A stretch of DNA of 64,000 nucleotides from Companilactobacillus zhongbaensis (lineage in GTDB: Bacteria; Bacillota; Bacilli; Lactobacillales; Lactobacillaceae): contig NZ_RHOM01000001.1 of the NCBI RefSeq assembly GCF_003946515.1, positions 62,001 to 126,000 of the forward strand, written 5' to 3'. Under the pieces are notes generated by a model that saw only the letters and a program-made list of their open reading frames with translations, was not told where the DNA came from and did not search any database. A program made the translations under genes and the position numbers. Of this stretch, positions 44,578 through 53,553 are shown in pieces. Position 1 is the stretch's first letter. Each line of letters begins with the position of its first letter.

Positions 44578-45407
44578 CTCATTCTTATGAGTCCAGTAAT
44601 CCCATGTCTGGGTTAGGGCTAGCAGATGTTTCTTGTACTATTGAAAGTGGGCAATTTACCGCAATCGTCGGGAAAACGGGTAGTGGTAAGTCGACTATGG
44701 TCAAACACATCAATGCCTTATTGAAGCCAACTAGTGGTACGATCACAGTCGGTGACCATCAAATCACACCAGAAACTGACAATAAGAATTTAAAACCACT
44801 TCGCAAAAAAGTCGGCATGGTTTTTCAATTTCCTGAAAGTCAGTTGTTTGAAGATACCGTTGAAAAAGACATCATGTTTGGACCCAAGAACTTTGGCTTC
44901 ACGGAAGCAGAAGCTAAGGCTGCAGCCGAAAAGATGATCGAAGTAGTAGGTTTAGGACCAGAATATTTAAAGAAGTCACCCTTCGATTTATCTGGTGGAC
45001 AAATGCGCCGTGTGGCCATCGCCGGTGTTTTAGCTAGTGACCCTGAGACTATCATTCTGGATGAACCAACCGCCGGATTAGATCCAGTTGGTCGTAAAGA
45101 AATAATGGACTTGTTTAAAGCACAGCAACAAAAAGGCAAGACAATTATTTTGATCACCCACAACATGGATGATGTGGCCAATTATGCCGATAAGCTAATG
45201 GTCATGCATGACAGTCGTTTAGTTGGGTTGGGTACTCCACAAGAGATTTTTAATGATCACGAATTACTAGAAAAGAATTACATTAGCTTGCCTCAAAGTG
45301 CTATTTTTGCTGAGAAGTTAGCTGATAAGGGCTTTACTTTCTCGAAGCTACCAATTACTATCAGTGAGTTGACCGCTGAAATAAAAGAACAAATTCACGG
45401 TGATTAA
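44553..45407 (+). CDS. ecfA2: Energy-coupling factor transporter ATPase EcfA2
   Basis: The partner ATPase, 284 residues: Walker A GKTGSGKST, signature LSGGQMRRVAIAGVLASDP and Walker B ETIILDEPTAGLDP. It forms a heterodimer with EcfA1 on EcfT. The 25-base overlap with ecfA1 and 3-base gap to ecfT imply tight co-expression. Confidence 0.95.
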   Translation: MRIEFEKVTHSYESSNPMSGLGLADVSCTIESGQFTAIVGKTGSGKSTMVKHINALLKPTSGTITVGDHQITPETDNKNLKPLRKKVGMVFQFPESQLFEDTVEKDIMFGPKNFGFTEAEAKAAAEKMIEVVGLGPEYLKKSPFDLSGGQMRRVAIAGVLASDPETIILDEPTAGLDPVGRKEIMDLFKAQQQKGKTIILITHNMDDVANYADKLMVMHDSRLVGLGTPQEIFNDHELLEKNYISLPQSAIFAEKLADKGFTFSKLPITISELTAEIKEQIHGD

Positions 45408-45410
45408 TAA

Positions 45411-46211
45411 ATGGATAAACTAATTATAGGGCGTTATTTACCGGGTGATTCACTGATTTATCGCTTAGATCCCCGATTGAAATTTTTAATAACATTTTAT
45501 TTTATTGGCATCGTCTTTTTAGCCAATAACGTAGCTTCTTATGCATTTTTGCTCGTATTCGTATTATTCGCTGTTTACGTGTCAAAAGTTAACCTGCTGT
45601 TCTTTATCAAGGGCCTGCGACCGATGTTCTGGTTGATCTTGTTCACCGTCGCTTTACAAGCATTTTTTACGCCAAGTAATGATCCGATTTGGCACTGGGC
45701 TTTTTTGACACTATCCAAAGATGGGTTAGTGATAGCAGCGTATATTTTCATGCGTTTTGTTTTAATTATTTTTATTTCGACGTTGTTGACTTTAACGACA
45801 ACGCCGATCGAAATTTCCGATTCAATCGAGAGCATTTTGAAACCTCTTAAAGTGGTCAAGTTTCCTGTGACTCAAGTTGCTTTAATGTTGTCGATTGCAT
45901 TAAGATTCGTCCCATTATTGATCGATGAAACTACCAAAATCATGGACGCTCAACGCGCTCGTGGGGTTGATTTTGGTGAAGGTGGTTTGATCAAACGTAT
46001 CAAAGCCTTCGTTCCTATCTTGATCCCGCTGTTTGTAAGTAGTTTCTCGATAGCTTACGATCTTGCCATTGCCATGGAATCACGTGGCTACAAAGATGGG
46101 GAAGGTCGTAGTAAGTATCGCGTCTTGAACTGGTCGAAGCGTGATAATTGGACGATCGTATTTATGGTTTTAGTCACTGCAATATTATTATTACTACGGA
46201 GTTATAGATGA
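45411..46211 (+). CDS. ecfT: Energy-coupling factor transporter transmembrane protein EcfT
   Basis: A 266-residue membrane scaffold with about 5-6 hydrophobic segments and the coupling-helix Ala-Arg-Gly motifs (AQRARGVDF and [10 protein letters not shown]) that contact the two ATPases. Its end overlaps truA by four bases (ATGA), as in other Firmicutes. Confidence 0.94.
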   Translation: MDKLIIGRYLPGDSLIYRLDPRLKFLITFYFIGIVFLANNVASYAFLLVFVLFAVYVSKVNLLFFIKGLRPMFWLILFTVALQAFFTPSNDPIWHWAFLTLSKDGLVIAAYIFMRFVLIIFISTLLTLTTTPIEISDSIESILKPLKVVKFPVTQVALMLSIALRFVPLLIDETTKIMDAQRARGVDFGEGGLIKRIKAFVPILIPLFVSSFSIAYDLAIAMESRGYKDGEGRSKYRVLNWSKRDNWTIVFMVLVTAILLLLRSYR

Positions 46212-46954
46212 CGAATTACAAATTAACTATTGCCTACGATGGTGCAAACTTTCACGGCTTTCAACGCCAACCTAAGTTAAGAACGGTCCAAGGCGTTTTA
46301 GAAAAAGCTTTGACGAAGATGGCTAAAGGTGAGCACATTGAGGTCATCGGTTCTGGTCGGACTGATGCTGGCGTTCACGCTTTAGGTCAAGTGATCTCAT
46401 TTGAATATCCTGGTGAGATTGCAGCAGATAATATGTTAAAAGCGGTCAATTCATTAATGCCGCTAGATGTTATCGTCAAGGACTCTGAGATCGTCGCTGA
46501 GGATTTTCATGCCCGTTTTGGGGTAGTTAAGAAGACGTATCAATATCGTGTTGACTGTGGGCATTATACAGATCCTTTTAAACGATTTTATACAGGTCAT
46601 TATCCTTATTCATTTGAGGTCAATAAGATTCAAACGGCTTTGGATGATTTAGTCGGAGAACATGATTTTTCAAGTTTCGCGGCTTCAGGTGGCGTCATCG
46701 AAAATAAAGTTCGGACGATTTATCAGGCAACGGTTGAATATTCTCCAACCAATAATGAACTGATCTTCGAATTTACTGGTAACGGCTTTTTGTATAATAT
46801 GGTCCGTATTTTAGTCGCTACCTTGTTAGAGATCGGTAATGGTCGTCGTCCTGAACATGATTTATTAAGGTTATTTAAAGTTAAAAATCGTCAAGAAGCT
46901 CGCGGAACAGCACCTGCGAGTGGTTTGTATTTAAAAGAAGTTTTTTACAAATAA
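46208..46954 (+). CDS. truA: tRNA pseudouridine synthase A
   Basis: A 248-residue enzyme that isomerises uridines 38-40 in the tRNA anticodon arm. The catalytic aspartate lies in [15 protein letters not shown]; later segments are YQYRV and [10 protein letters not shown]. It is translationally coupled to ecfT. Confidence 0.96.
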   Translation: MTNYKLTIAYDGANFHGFQRQPKLRTVQGVLEKALTKMAKGEHIEVIGSGRTDAGVHALGQVISFEYPGEIAADNMLKAVNSLMPLDVIVKDSEIVAEDFHARFGVVKKTYQYRVDCGHYTDPFKRFYTGHYPYSFEVNKIQTALDDLVGEHDFSSFAASGGVIENKVRTIYQATVEYSPTNNELIFEFTGNGFLYNMVRILVATLLEIGNGRRPEHDLLRLFKVKNRQEARGTAPASGLYLKEVFYK

Positions 46955-46970
46955 AATACTTGATCAGTTA

Positions 46971-47079
46971 TTGACTTATCAGCAAATACCAAGTATTATT
47001 GTACCTGGTATTGTTTGCCCCACGATAAGCCCCGGAAACTTATTGAGTGTCAAACAGACAATGAACTGGAGGAAAACAA
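46971..47079 (+). promoter_or_regulatory. rplM-rpsI promoter, overlapping inverted repeat and leader
   Basis: TTGACT (46971-46976) and TATTAT (46994-46999) are 17 bases apart. An inverted repeat, AATACCAAGTA (46985-46995) and TACCTGGTATT (47002-47012), pairs at 10 of 11 positions and covers the -10 box, so it is placed as an operator. The leader of about 70 bases (CCCCACGATAAGCCCCGGAA) is in the place of the L13 leader RNA known from Bacillus. Confidence 0.6.
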
Positions 47080-47523
47080 ATGCGTACAACACCATTAGCA
47101 AAAGCAAATGAAGTTGATCGTAAGTGGTATGTGATTGATGCAGCTGACGTTGCTCTAGGTAGAGTTTCATCAGTTGTTGCAGCAATTCTTAGAGGTAAGA
47201 ACAAGCCAACATATACACCAAACGTTGATACAGGTGATAACGTTATTATCATCAATGCAGCACAAGTAAAATTAACAGGTAAGAAAGCTAAGAACAAGAT
47301 CTACTATTCTCATTCAGATCACCCAGGTGGGTTGAAGAGTATCAGTGCTGGTCAAAAGCGTGAAGAAAAACCAGAACTATTCGTAGAAGACTCTATTCGC
47401 GGTATGTTACCACATAACACACTTGGTCGTAACCAAATCAAGAAGTTGCATGTTTATGCAGGTTCTGAACATAACCACCAAGCACAAAATCCAGAAATGT
47501 TGGATATCAACAAACTAATTTAA
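47080..47523 (+). CDS. rplM: Ribosomal protein L13
   Basis: A 147-residue early-assembly 50S protein: [39 protein letters not shown], and [25 protein letters not shown] precedes the ATG; rpsI follows 13 bases later. Confidence 0.98.
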   Translation: MRTTPLAKANEVDRKWYVIDAADVALGRVSSVVAAILRGKNKPTYTPNVDTGDNVIIINAAQVKLTGKKAKNKIYYSHSDHPGGLKSISAGQKREEKPELFVEDSIRGMLPHNTLGRNQIKKLHVYAGSEHNHQAQNPEMLDINKLI

Positions 47524-47536
47524 GGAGGAAAACATT

Positions 47537-47929
47537 TTGGCAGAAGTATTTTATGCTGGAACAGGCCGTCGTAAAGATTCAGTTGCACGTGTTAGATTAG
47601 TTCCAGGAAACGGTAAGATTACTATCAACAAACGTGATGTCAAAGACTACATTCCTTTTGACAATTTGATTGCTGATATGAAACAACCTTTGGACATTAC
47701 TGAAACAGGCGCTAACTACGATGTTATCGCAAACGTTAACGGTGGTGGTTTCTCAGGACAAGCTGGAGCTATCAGACATGGTATTGCTAGAGCATTACTT
47801 AATGTAGACCCTGATTTTAGATCAGCACTTAAGAGTGCCGGATTCTTGACACGTGACCCTCGTATGAAGGAACGTAAGAAGCCAGGTCTTAAGAAAGCTC
47901 GTAAAGCATCACAATTCTCAAAACGTTAA
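47537..47929 (+). CDS. rpsI: Ribosomal protein S9
   Basis: A 130-residue 30S protein whose basic tail ([12 protein letters not shown]) contacts P-site t[23 protein letters not shown] and [16 protein letters not shown] are diagnostic. The start is TTG 47537 after AAGGAGG. Confidence 0.98.
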   Translation: MAEVFYAGTGRRKDSVARVRLVPGNGKITINKRDVKDYIPFDNLIADMKQPLDITETGANYDVIANVNGGGFSGQAGAIRHGIARALLNVDPDFRSALKSAGFLTRDPRMKERKKPGLKKARKASQFSKR

Positions 47930-47958
47930 TACAAATCTCAAATATTATCATTTTGAAG

Positions 47959-47987
47959 CACTCGTCTTTTTGGACGGGTGTTTTTTT
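47959..47987 (+). terminator. Intrinsic terminator after rpsI
   Basis: The 8-bp stem CACTCGTC (47959-47966) / GACGGGTG (47973-47980), with one T-G pair, is followed by seven T. Repeat copy D begins within about 15 bases. Confidence 0.88.
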
Positions 47988-47999
47988 GTGTTGAAGTTT

Positions 48000-48450
48000 G
48001 TTGAGGTGTGCTTGAGGTGAGAGAGTTTTTGGAAGACAAGAAGCGTTTTGCTTGGTGCAGGTTTGCTAGAGGTGAGAGAGTTTTTAGCAGACGAGAAGCG
48101 TTTTTCTTGTGGTGGCGTTTGTGATTTTAGGTGTGTTTGATGTTGAGGTAGTAGTTTGGTTTGTGGTTCACTGCCGACTCCGGGGCCCGAGGATACAGTG
48201 GAGGAACGTAAGTGCTGACGCACTTGCGCAACCGAATTTGGTGGTGGCTACACCACCGAACAACCAAGGGCGGGAACGCACCTGACGCGATTTTGAGCTA
48301 CCCGAGGGAACCACTCGGGCATCTCAAAACTCGGTCTTATTCTAAGCGATAAATCGCTAAGAATAATTTAGGTGCTGAGGTCTGTATCCCCGGGCCCCTC
48401 CGTCTAGATAGTGCAACAAGACCCCTTTGTTGTTTATTAGGACCGATTTT
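48000..48450 (+). repeat. Structured intergenic repeat, copy D (type 1, longest)
   Basis: The outer stem 48182-48198 / 48382-48398 pairs at 16 of 17 positions. Inner helices are TTTTGAG (48291-48297)/CTCAAAA (48323-48329) with CCCGAG (48301-48306)/CTCGGG (48314-48319), and TTATTCT (48337-48343)/AGAATAA (48360-48366) capped by AAGCGAT/ATCGCT. It ends CTCCGTCTAGATAG and GATTTTTTTGATC. Two things set it apart: a 70-base hairpin module at 48203-48272, and a tandem duplication of the 5' arm (about 48014-48055 and 48069-48110). Confidence 0.85.
48203..48272 (+). repeat. 70-bp hairpin module inside copy D
   Basis: Contains two hairpins, AAGTGC/GCACTT and GGTGGTG/CACCACC. It begins GGAACGTAAG and is followed at once by GGGAACGC, so it sits at the conserved GGAACG box of the repeat. 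The same module is found inverted in copy F, with 64 of 70 bases identical. Confidence 0.85.
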
Positions 48451-48725
48451 TTTGATCAAGTTGGCATTTTTTGTTCGTCCTAGTCTTTTCGGTCTATCTC
48501 AGTTTCTAGCTTTATTGGTAAAATCAAAGGCAAAAGCAAGTTCAAAAGATGGCTTGTGTTGATCTTTTTGCTCGCGTGCCGCTAGAGCGCACTCTCGCAG
48601 TTGCCTTTTTTTGGTATTGTTTCTTAAATGGAATACGCTTTCTTTTTCATGTTGACTTTGTTCTTCTTAATTTTTACAATTAAGTTAATTGTTGCACAAT
48701 CTATTTTTAGCTTGTCAGCAAAGTT
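48451..48725 (+). other. Non-coding stretch before the DsrE-like gene
   Basis: About 275 bases without a supported gene. It contains GC-rich patches (GCGTGCCGCTAGAGCGCAC, 48575-48593) in otherwise T-rich DNA and may include a decayed tail of the repeat. The AGGAGG site of the next gene is at its end. Confidence 0.4.
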
Positions 48726-48743
48726 TTTTAGGAGGGATTTTTT

Positions 48744-49064
48744 ATGAAAATTGGTGTTATTTTGGAGACTAAGGAAGCTGAGAAGGCTTGGAACTCTTTG
48801 AGATTTGGCATTGCTGCTTTGGGGAAGGGCAATGAGGTTAAGCTTTTCTTGATGGGCGAAGGTGTTGAGATCGAGAGTATTAAGGATGATCAATTCGATG
48901 TTTCTGATAAGTTGGCTGATTTCCAAGATGCTGGCGGTGTTTTGTTGGCTTGCGGTACTTGCATTATGTCTCGTCATCTTGAAGATAAGACTCACTGTCC
49001 TATTTCTACTATGATGGACTGTGTTGATATGGTGACATGGGCTGATAATACTGTTACATTTTAA
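48744..49064 (+). CDS. DsrE/DsrF-like family protein
   Basis: A 106-residue protein with the DsrE-like fold pattern: MKIGVILETKEAEKAWNSLR, then EVKLFLMGEGVEIE, and a cysteine motif GGVLLACGTCIMSRH. Family members include sulfur-relay proteins and small oxidoreductase-like proteins; two close cysteines suggest redox or sulfur-transfer chemistry, but no pathway partner is adjacent. The ATG follows AGGAGGG. It runs co-directionally with the SRAP gene 24 bases downstream. Confidence 0.7.
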   Translation: MKIGVILETKEAEKAWNSLRFGIAALGKGNEVKLFLMGEGVEIESIKDDQFDVSDKLADFQDAGGVLLACGTCIMSRHLEDKTHCPISTMMDCVDMVTWADNTVTF

Positions 49065-49088
49065 TTAGTTCAGTTTGGAGGTCTGTTT

Positions 49089-49658
49089 ATGTGTGGACGA
49101 TTTATGTTTGAGCCTGAAGAAAATCCTGAGATTGAGCGGATTTATCAGTTGGCTTTGGATGATGGGTTTGAGCCTAAGACTGGTGAGATTTTTCCGTCGG
49201 ATGATACTGCTTTGATCGTTGCTGGCGATAGACAGGTACGAGTGCTTGCTATGAAATGGGGCTTCCCTGGTTTTAAGCCGGGACAATCGATTATTAATGC
49301 TCGTAGTGAGACCGCTTTTCAAAAGCCGATGTTTGCGGACTCGATCAGGCAGCGTCGTTGCGTTTATCCTACTACCGGATTTTTTGAGTGGAATCAGGGT
49401 CATCAGAAGTATCGCTTCAATTATGGAGCAGAATCTTCGACTTTGTTTATTGCTGGTTGTTACAAGCAATTTGCTGGGGTACCGCAAAGTGTCTTGTTTA
49501 CCACAGCGCCTAATGATTCGATGATCCAGATCCATGATCGAATGCCTTTGATCTTGTCGAAAAAGCAGATCAATGCTTGGATCTATGATGACAATTTTGC
49601 TCAACGATTTATTTCGTCTGCGATGCCACAATTGACGTCTGCTGAAGTTAATAAATAA
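49089..49658 (+). CDS. SRAP (HMCES/YedK) family abasic-site processing protein
   Basis: A 189-residue protein. It opens MCGRFMF: Cys2, exposed after Met removal, forms the thiazolidine crosslink to abasic sites in single-stranded DNA in this family. The other active-site elements are present: NARSET (Asn/Glu), YPTTGFFEWNQ and the histidine in MIQIHDRMPLIL. It probably shields abasic sites during replication and the SOS response. GGAGG precedes the start; a terminator follows. Confidence 0.9.
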   Translation: MCGRFMFEPEENPEIERIYQLALDDGFEPKTGEIFPSDDTALIVAGDRQVRVLAMKWGFPGFKPGQSIINARSETAFQKPMFADSIRQRRCVYPTTGFFEWNQGHQKYRFNYGAESSTLFIAGCYKQFAGVPQSVLFTTAPNDSMIQIHDRMPLILSKKQINAWIYDDNFAQRFISSAMPQLTSAEVNK

Positions 49659-49677
49659 CATATATATACATAAAAAA

Positions 49678-49716
49678 AGTGCGATTGGAATATTTTTTCC
49701 AGTCGCATTTTTTTGT
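49678..49716. terminator. Bidirectional terminator between the SRAP and oxidoreductase genes
   Basis: The 11-bp stem TGCGATTGGAA (49680-49690) / TTCCAGTCGCA (49697-49707), one T-G pair, has A-rich bases before it and a T-run after it, so it can serve both convergent genes. Confidence 0.85.
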
Positions 49717-49737
49717 TTGTTTTTGATTTCTTCTATA

Positions 49738-50730
49738 TTAGTCATCAAAAGTAGCGATGATCTTGCCTGATATTTTTCGGTCAATCAAGTCTTGCAAGCC
49801 ATTAGCTATTTTTGAAAAAGGAATGGTTTTGGTAATGATAGATTTTAGTTTTTTGTCGGCTAATAACTGGCCTAATTCACTGGCCATTGTCGCTAGGTCG
49901 TCGATTTGGGGCTGATTATTGTGTTGGTGGGCTCCTCCTAGATTGACGCTTAAGATGCTTTGACCCATTGCACTGAGGTCGTAATTATCCATTTTGGGTT
50001 CTCCAACGATCGTTATTAAGGCACCGTTGTAAGCCAATCGCTCGAGGTCTTTTTGCGCTTCTTCGGGTCCGACTGTGTTGACGATCAAGTCGACTCCGAC
50101 ATTGTTAGTAAAATCGGCAACTTTTTGCGTAGTGTCTTCTGTTTTGTAGTCGATGATCAAGTCGGGGGACAGTTGCTTGACCCAGTCGACTTTATGAGTA
50201 GAAACGGTCGTTATTACCGTTAGACCGGCTAATTTGGCTAGTTGAATAGCGGTGCTTCCGACACCACCAGCTCCGGCGTGGATCAAGATCGATTTTTTGC
50301 CAGTTAAGTTCATTTTACGGTGGATGGCGGCATAAGCGGTCATTCCGTTGCATAAGACTGAAGCTGCCTCTGAGTAGGAAACGCCATTGGGAATCCGAGC
50401 AACATAGTGGTAATTAGCTTTAGCGTATTCAGCAAAGCAGCCATCTTTAGACAAGTCACCATGGTAAAAAACTTTTTCACCGACTTGAAAGTTTTTCGGA
50501 TTGTTGCGACCGACTTTCACTACTTCTCCGGCGGCGTCTAAACCTAGAACATGGGGGTAAGTCCAGTTGGGGTGATGTCCAGCTACTAACTTGAAGTCTA
50601 CCGGGTTAAGGCCAACAGCGTGAAGCTTGATCAATATTTCGTCAGCAGAAATGTCTGGTACAGTAACTTCCGTGACCTCTAGTTGAGATATTGTTGTGGC
50701 GTTTTGGTTGGGAACTACTAGTGCTTTCAT
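49738..50730 (-). CDS. MDR-family NAD(P)H-dependent oxidoreductase (quinone oxidoreductase-like)
   Basis: A 330-residue medium-chain dehydrogenase/reductase. The N-terminal GroES-like domain has LHAVGLNPVDFKLVAGHHP and GLDAAGEVVKVG; the Rossmann domain carries ILIHAGAGGVGSTAIQLAKL. The four structural-zinc cysteines and typical catalytic zinc ligands are absent, so this is the zinc-independent quinone reductase/crotonase-type branch rather than a true alcohol dehydrogenase. The ATG follows GAGGAGG on the minus strand. It diverges from phnD across a 196-base control region. Confidence 0.85.
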   Translation of the reverse strand: MKALVVPNQNATTISQLEVTEVTVPDISADEILIKLHAVGLNPVDFKLVAGHHPNWTYPHVLGLDAAGEVVKVGRNNPKNFQVGEKVFYHGDLSKDGCFAEYAKANYHYVARIPNGVSYSEAASVLCNGMTAYAAIHRKMNLTGKKSILIHAGAGGVGSTAIQLAKLAGLTVITTVSTHKVDWVKQLSPDLIIDYKTEDTTQKVADFTNNVGVDLIVNTVGPEEAQKDLERLAYNGALITIVGEPKMDNYDLSAMGQSILSVNLGGAHQHNNQPQIDDLATMASELGQLLADKKLKSIITKTIPFSKIANGLQDLIDRKISGKIIATFDD

Positions 50731-50771
50731 AAGATTCCTCCTCTAATCGTTAATCTTATTTTAACCCAACA

Positions 50772-50874
50772 TGTAAAAACTGGGTGGCAATTGTAAATGT
50801 AATGTAAAGCAAATATAAAGCTGATTCTTTACAATGTTTCGAAATCTTTACATTTAATAAACAATGAATATACA
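50772..50874 (+). promoter_or_regulatory. Probable Pho-type control region and phnD promoter
   Basis: Repeated TTTACA-type boxes lie on both strands: TGTAAA at 50772, 50792 and 50803 (the last two 11 bases apart, start to start) and TTTACA at 50828 and 50847. B. subtilis PhoP binds direct TT(A/C/T)ACA repeats at 11-bp spacing. TTTACA (50847-50852) plus TATACA (50869-50874), spacer 16, could be the phnD promoter. A phosphate-starvation response fits a phosphonate operon, but this is inference. Confidence 0.5.
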
Positions 50875-50926
50875 TTCAATTGATAATCTATTACATGTTC
50901 TAAAAAATTGTTATAGGAAAGTTGGT

Positions 50927-51976
50927 ATGTTTTTTATGAAAAAAGGGCGTTTTTTAACGATTTGCTTAGGGGTAATGTTAATGGCCTTATTAGGTGGAAC
51001 ATTAGCCGGATGCTCAGGAAAGAGTAGCTCAGCTAATAGTTCAGATAGCAAGAAGCTATCAATCGTTTTTTATCCAAATGAGTCTGCTAAAGACTATTTA
51101 GCTTCACGTAATGAGTTGAAAGCTAAACTTGAAAAAGCAACAGGTAAGAAAGTTGATATTAAGACAACTACAGATTACAACGTTGCAATCGAAGCAATTG
51201 CTTCAGGTAAAGCTCAATTGGCTTTCATGGGTGCTGATGGTTATATCAAGGCACGTTCATTGAACAAAGCGGTTGAACCTTTACTAACAGAATCAGGTCC
51301 AGATGGTACATTCAAGGGTGCTAGCTACCGTTCATACTTGATGGTTCCAGAAAAAGAAGCCGCTAACTACAAGAAAGATGGCAAGTACAGCATCGAAAAC
51401 GTTAAAGGCAAGAAGATCTCATTCGTTTCAGCTAGTTCAACATCAGGTTTTGCCGTTCCAACATATGAAATTCAAAAAGAATTCAAGCTTAAGAACAAAG
51501 ATTCATTCTCAGAAAGTGGCAAGTTCTTCCAAAAAGTTCTTTATGGTAACTCACATCCAGGTTCAGCAGTTAACTTGTTGAAGGGTGATGTTGATGTTGC
51601 AGCATTTGATGACATTGATCTAACACCATTTATGAAAGTAACATCAGGTAGCTACTCAGAACCAGGTGCTAAGTTCACAGTTAGAGAAGATGCCGGTGCA
51701 CCATTTACAGATTTCCGTGGTAAGAGTGTTGTAAGTATCTCAGTTCTACCAGTTCAGAATGGTCCACTTGCAGTAAACACAAAGACACTTAGTGAAAAAG
51801 ACCGTAAAGCAATTGCTGACTTGTTCACATCAGACGAAGTTGCTAACGATCCTAAGTTGTTCGCAAAAGATGGTTCAAAACAAGCTGCATTGTTCCACAA
51901 GAAGGGACCTAAGTCACAACTTCTTAAGGTTGATGACAACTGGTACAAACCTACACACGAATTAATCGGTAAATAG
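50927..51976 (+). CDS. phnD: Phosphonate/phosphite ABC transporter substrate-binding lipoprotein
   Basis: A protein of about 349 residues with a lipoprotein signal (lipobox LAGC, Cys29) and a PhnD-type periplasmic-binding fold: SIVFYPNESAKDY near the start, LAFMGADGYIKA, ISFVSASSTSGFAVPTYEIQ and VDVAAFDDID. It captures phosphonate (probably 2-aminoethylphosphonate, given phnX/phnW) outside the membrane. I choose ATG 50927 because AGGAAAG lies about 8 bases before it; ATG 50936 is possible. The coding is richer in CA-ending codons (TCA, ACA) than the next genes. Confidence 0.9.
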   Translation: MFFMKKGRFLTICLGVMLMALLGGTLAGCSGKSSSANSSDSKKLSIVFYPNESAKDYLASRNELKAKLEKATGKKVDIKTTTDYNVAIEAIASGKAQLAFMGADGYIKARSLNKAVEPLLTESGPDGTFKGASYRSYLMVPEKEAANYKKDGKYSIENVKGKKISFVSASSTSGFAVPTYEIQKEFKLKNKDSFSESGKFFQKVLYGNSHPGSAVNLLKGDVDVAAFDDIDLTPFMKVTSGSYSEPGAKFTVREDAGAPFTDFRGKSVVSISVLPVQNGPLAVNTKTLSEKDRKAIADLFTSDEVANDPKLFAKDGSKQAALFHKKGPKSQLLKVDDNWYKPTHELIGK

Positions 51977-51994
51977 TAAATAGGAGGCATTACG

Positions 51995-52750
51995 ATGCTG
52001 GAAGTAAAAAACTTAGCGAAGAGTTACCAAAAGGATAAACCAGCCTTGACCGACATTTCTTTTAAAATTGATCCAGGTAATTTTGTAGCGATAATTGGTC
52101 CCTCTGGGGCAGGTAAAACTACAATTCTTAGAAGTCTCAATCAACTTATCAAAGATGATGCTGGCGAAATCTTGCTTGATGGTGAAGATATTCGTTCCGC
52201 AAATAAGAAAGAATTAAGAAAACTACGCCGTCAAATTGGAATGATTTTCCAAAACTACAACCTTGTTGAAAGATTGACCGTTTTAGAAAATGTTCTTCAT
52301 GGTCGACTCGGGTATAAGTCAACACTTGCAGGCGTAATTGGCCGCTACACCGAAGAAGAGAAACGCGAAGCTCTCGACTTGTTAGACAAAGTTGGCTTGT
52401 CAGAGTTCGCGTTGCAAAGATGTTCAGAACTTAGTGGAGGACAAAAGCAACGTGTAGGTATTGCACGTGCCTTGATCCAACATCCCAAGGTCATTCTTTG
52501 TGATGAACCGATTGCCTCGCTTGACCCGGCATCTGCGCAAAATGTCATGAAACTCCTCAAAGAGTTAACTGAAGAGTTCAACATTATTTGTATTGCTAAC
52601 TTGCACCAAATCGACTTGGCAAAAGAACATGCTGATCAGATCATTGGTATTCGTCATGGTCAAATGATTTTTAATGATACGGCCGACAAACTATCAAAAG
52701 ATGCCATTGCCGAATTGTATGGCACTTCAGCAGCTAAGGAGCTAGCATAA
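51995..52750 (+). CDS. phnC: Phosphonate ABC transporter ATP-binding protein
   Basis: A 251-residue ATPase: Walker A GPSGAGKTT, signature LSGGQKQRVGIARAL, Walker B VILCDEPIASLDP, and the H-loop ANLHQIDLA. AGGAGG precedes the ATG. Its stop overlaps the next start (TAATG). Confidence 0.93.
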   Translation: MLEVKNLAKSYQKDKPALTDISFKIDPGNFVAIIGPSGAGKTTILRSLNQLIKDDAGEILLDGEDIRSANKKELRKLRRQIGMIFQNYNLVERLTVLENVLHGRLGYKSTLAGVIGRYTEEEKREALDLLDKVGLSEFALQRCSELSGGQKQRVGIARALIQHPKVILCDEPIASLDPASAQNVMKLLKELTEEFNIICIANLHQIDLAKEHADQIIGIRHGQMIFNDTADKLSKDAIAELYGTSAAKELA

Positions 52751-53553
52751 TGAAGCAACCCAAAGTTACTGCCGCTAGTTATTTAGGTAAGAAACGTCTA
52801 GTGCAATCAGGTGTTTTGGCTTTGATCGCTGGTATTTATGCGATCGGCTGTTATATTTTGCAATTTGATACTATCCAAGGTACTTTATCGATCCCAAAGG
52901 CGTTTGCCTGGCTAGCTATCAATTTCATGCCGACACAAAGCTCAATGTCTTACTTGCCCCAGATAATGGAGAAGTTATTTGACACAGTTTTGATGTCAAT
53001 TGCCTCAGTCGTTGTGGCTGCAGTGATCGCGATTTTCTTCGCGATCTTAGGCTCAAAAGTAACAGGTATCAACAAGTTCATGCAAGTTTTAGTCCGCGGA
53101 ATCGCTTCGTTTTTTAGAAATATCCCGTTAGTAGCTTGGGCAATGATCTTGCTTTTCTCATTCAAGCAAAGTAACTTCACTGGTTTTTTAGCTTTGCTTT
53201 TGATGACTATTGGATTTTTGATTCGAGCATTCATGGAAATTATCGAGGACGAAGCTGGTGAAGCTATGATGGCTCTAAAAGCCACTGGTGCCAGCTACTT
53301 CCAAGTTATCTTCCAAGCCGTGATCCCACAGATCATCCCTAGTTTGATCAGTTGGATCCTTTACATGATCGAAAACAACGTCCGTGATGCGACCCTGGTC
53401 GGAATTTTGACTGGTACCGGAATTGGCTTTATTTTCGACATTTACTATAAGAGTTTCCGTTTCGACGCTGCAGGAATGACTGTTTTATCAATCATCGTTG
53501 TAGTTATCGGATTAGAAACACTCTCGAATCAAATTAGAAAGGTGATTTTATGA
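52750..53553 (+). CDS. phnE: Phosphonate ABC transporter permease (first)
   Basis: A 267-residue permease with about six membrane segments and the EAA-type coupling loop (EDEAGEAMMALKATGASYFQ). Two different phnE genes follow one another, so the transporter is probably a heterodimer. It overlaps phnC by one base and the second permease by four. Confidence 0.9.
   Translation: MKQPKVTAASYLGKKRLVQSGVLALIAGIYAIGCYILQFDTIQGTLSIPKAFAWLAINFMPTQSSMSYLPQIMEKLFDTVLMSIASVVVAAVIAIFFAILGSKVTGINKFMQVLVRGIASFFRNIPLVAWAMILLFSFKQSNFTGFLALLLMTIGFLIRAFMEIIEDEAGEAMMALKATGASYFQVIFQAVIPQIIPSLISWILYMIENNVRDATLVGILTGTGIGFIFDIYYKSFRFDAAGMTVLSIIVVVIGLETLSNQIRKVIL

Noticed and set aside
49065-49784. 239-codon minus-strand ORF opposite the SRAP gene
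   Set aside because: The + strand encodes a full SRAP domain with its active-site residues and a good start; the antisense frame also crosses the terminator.
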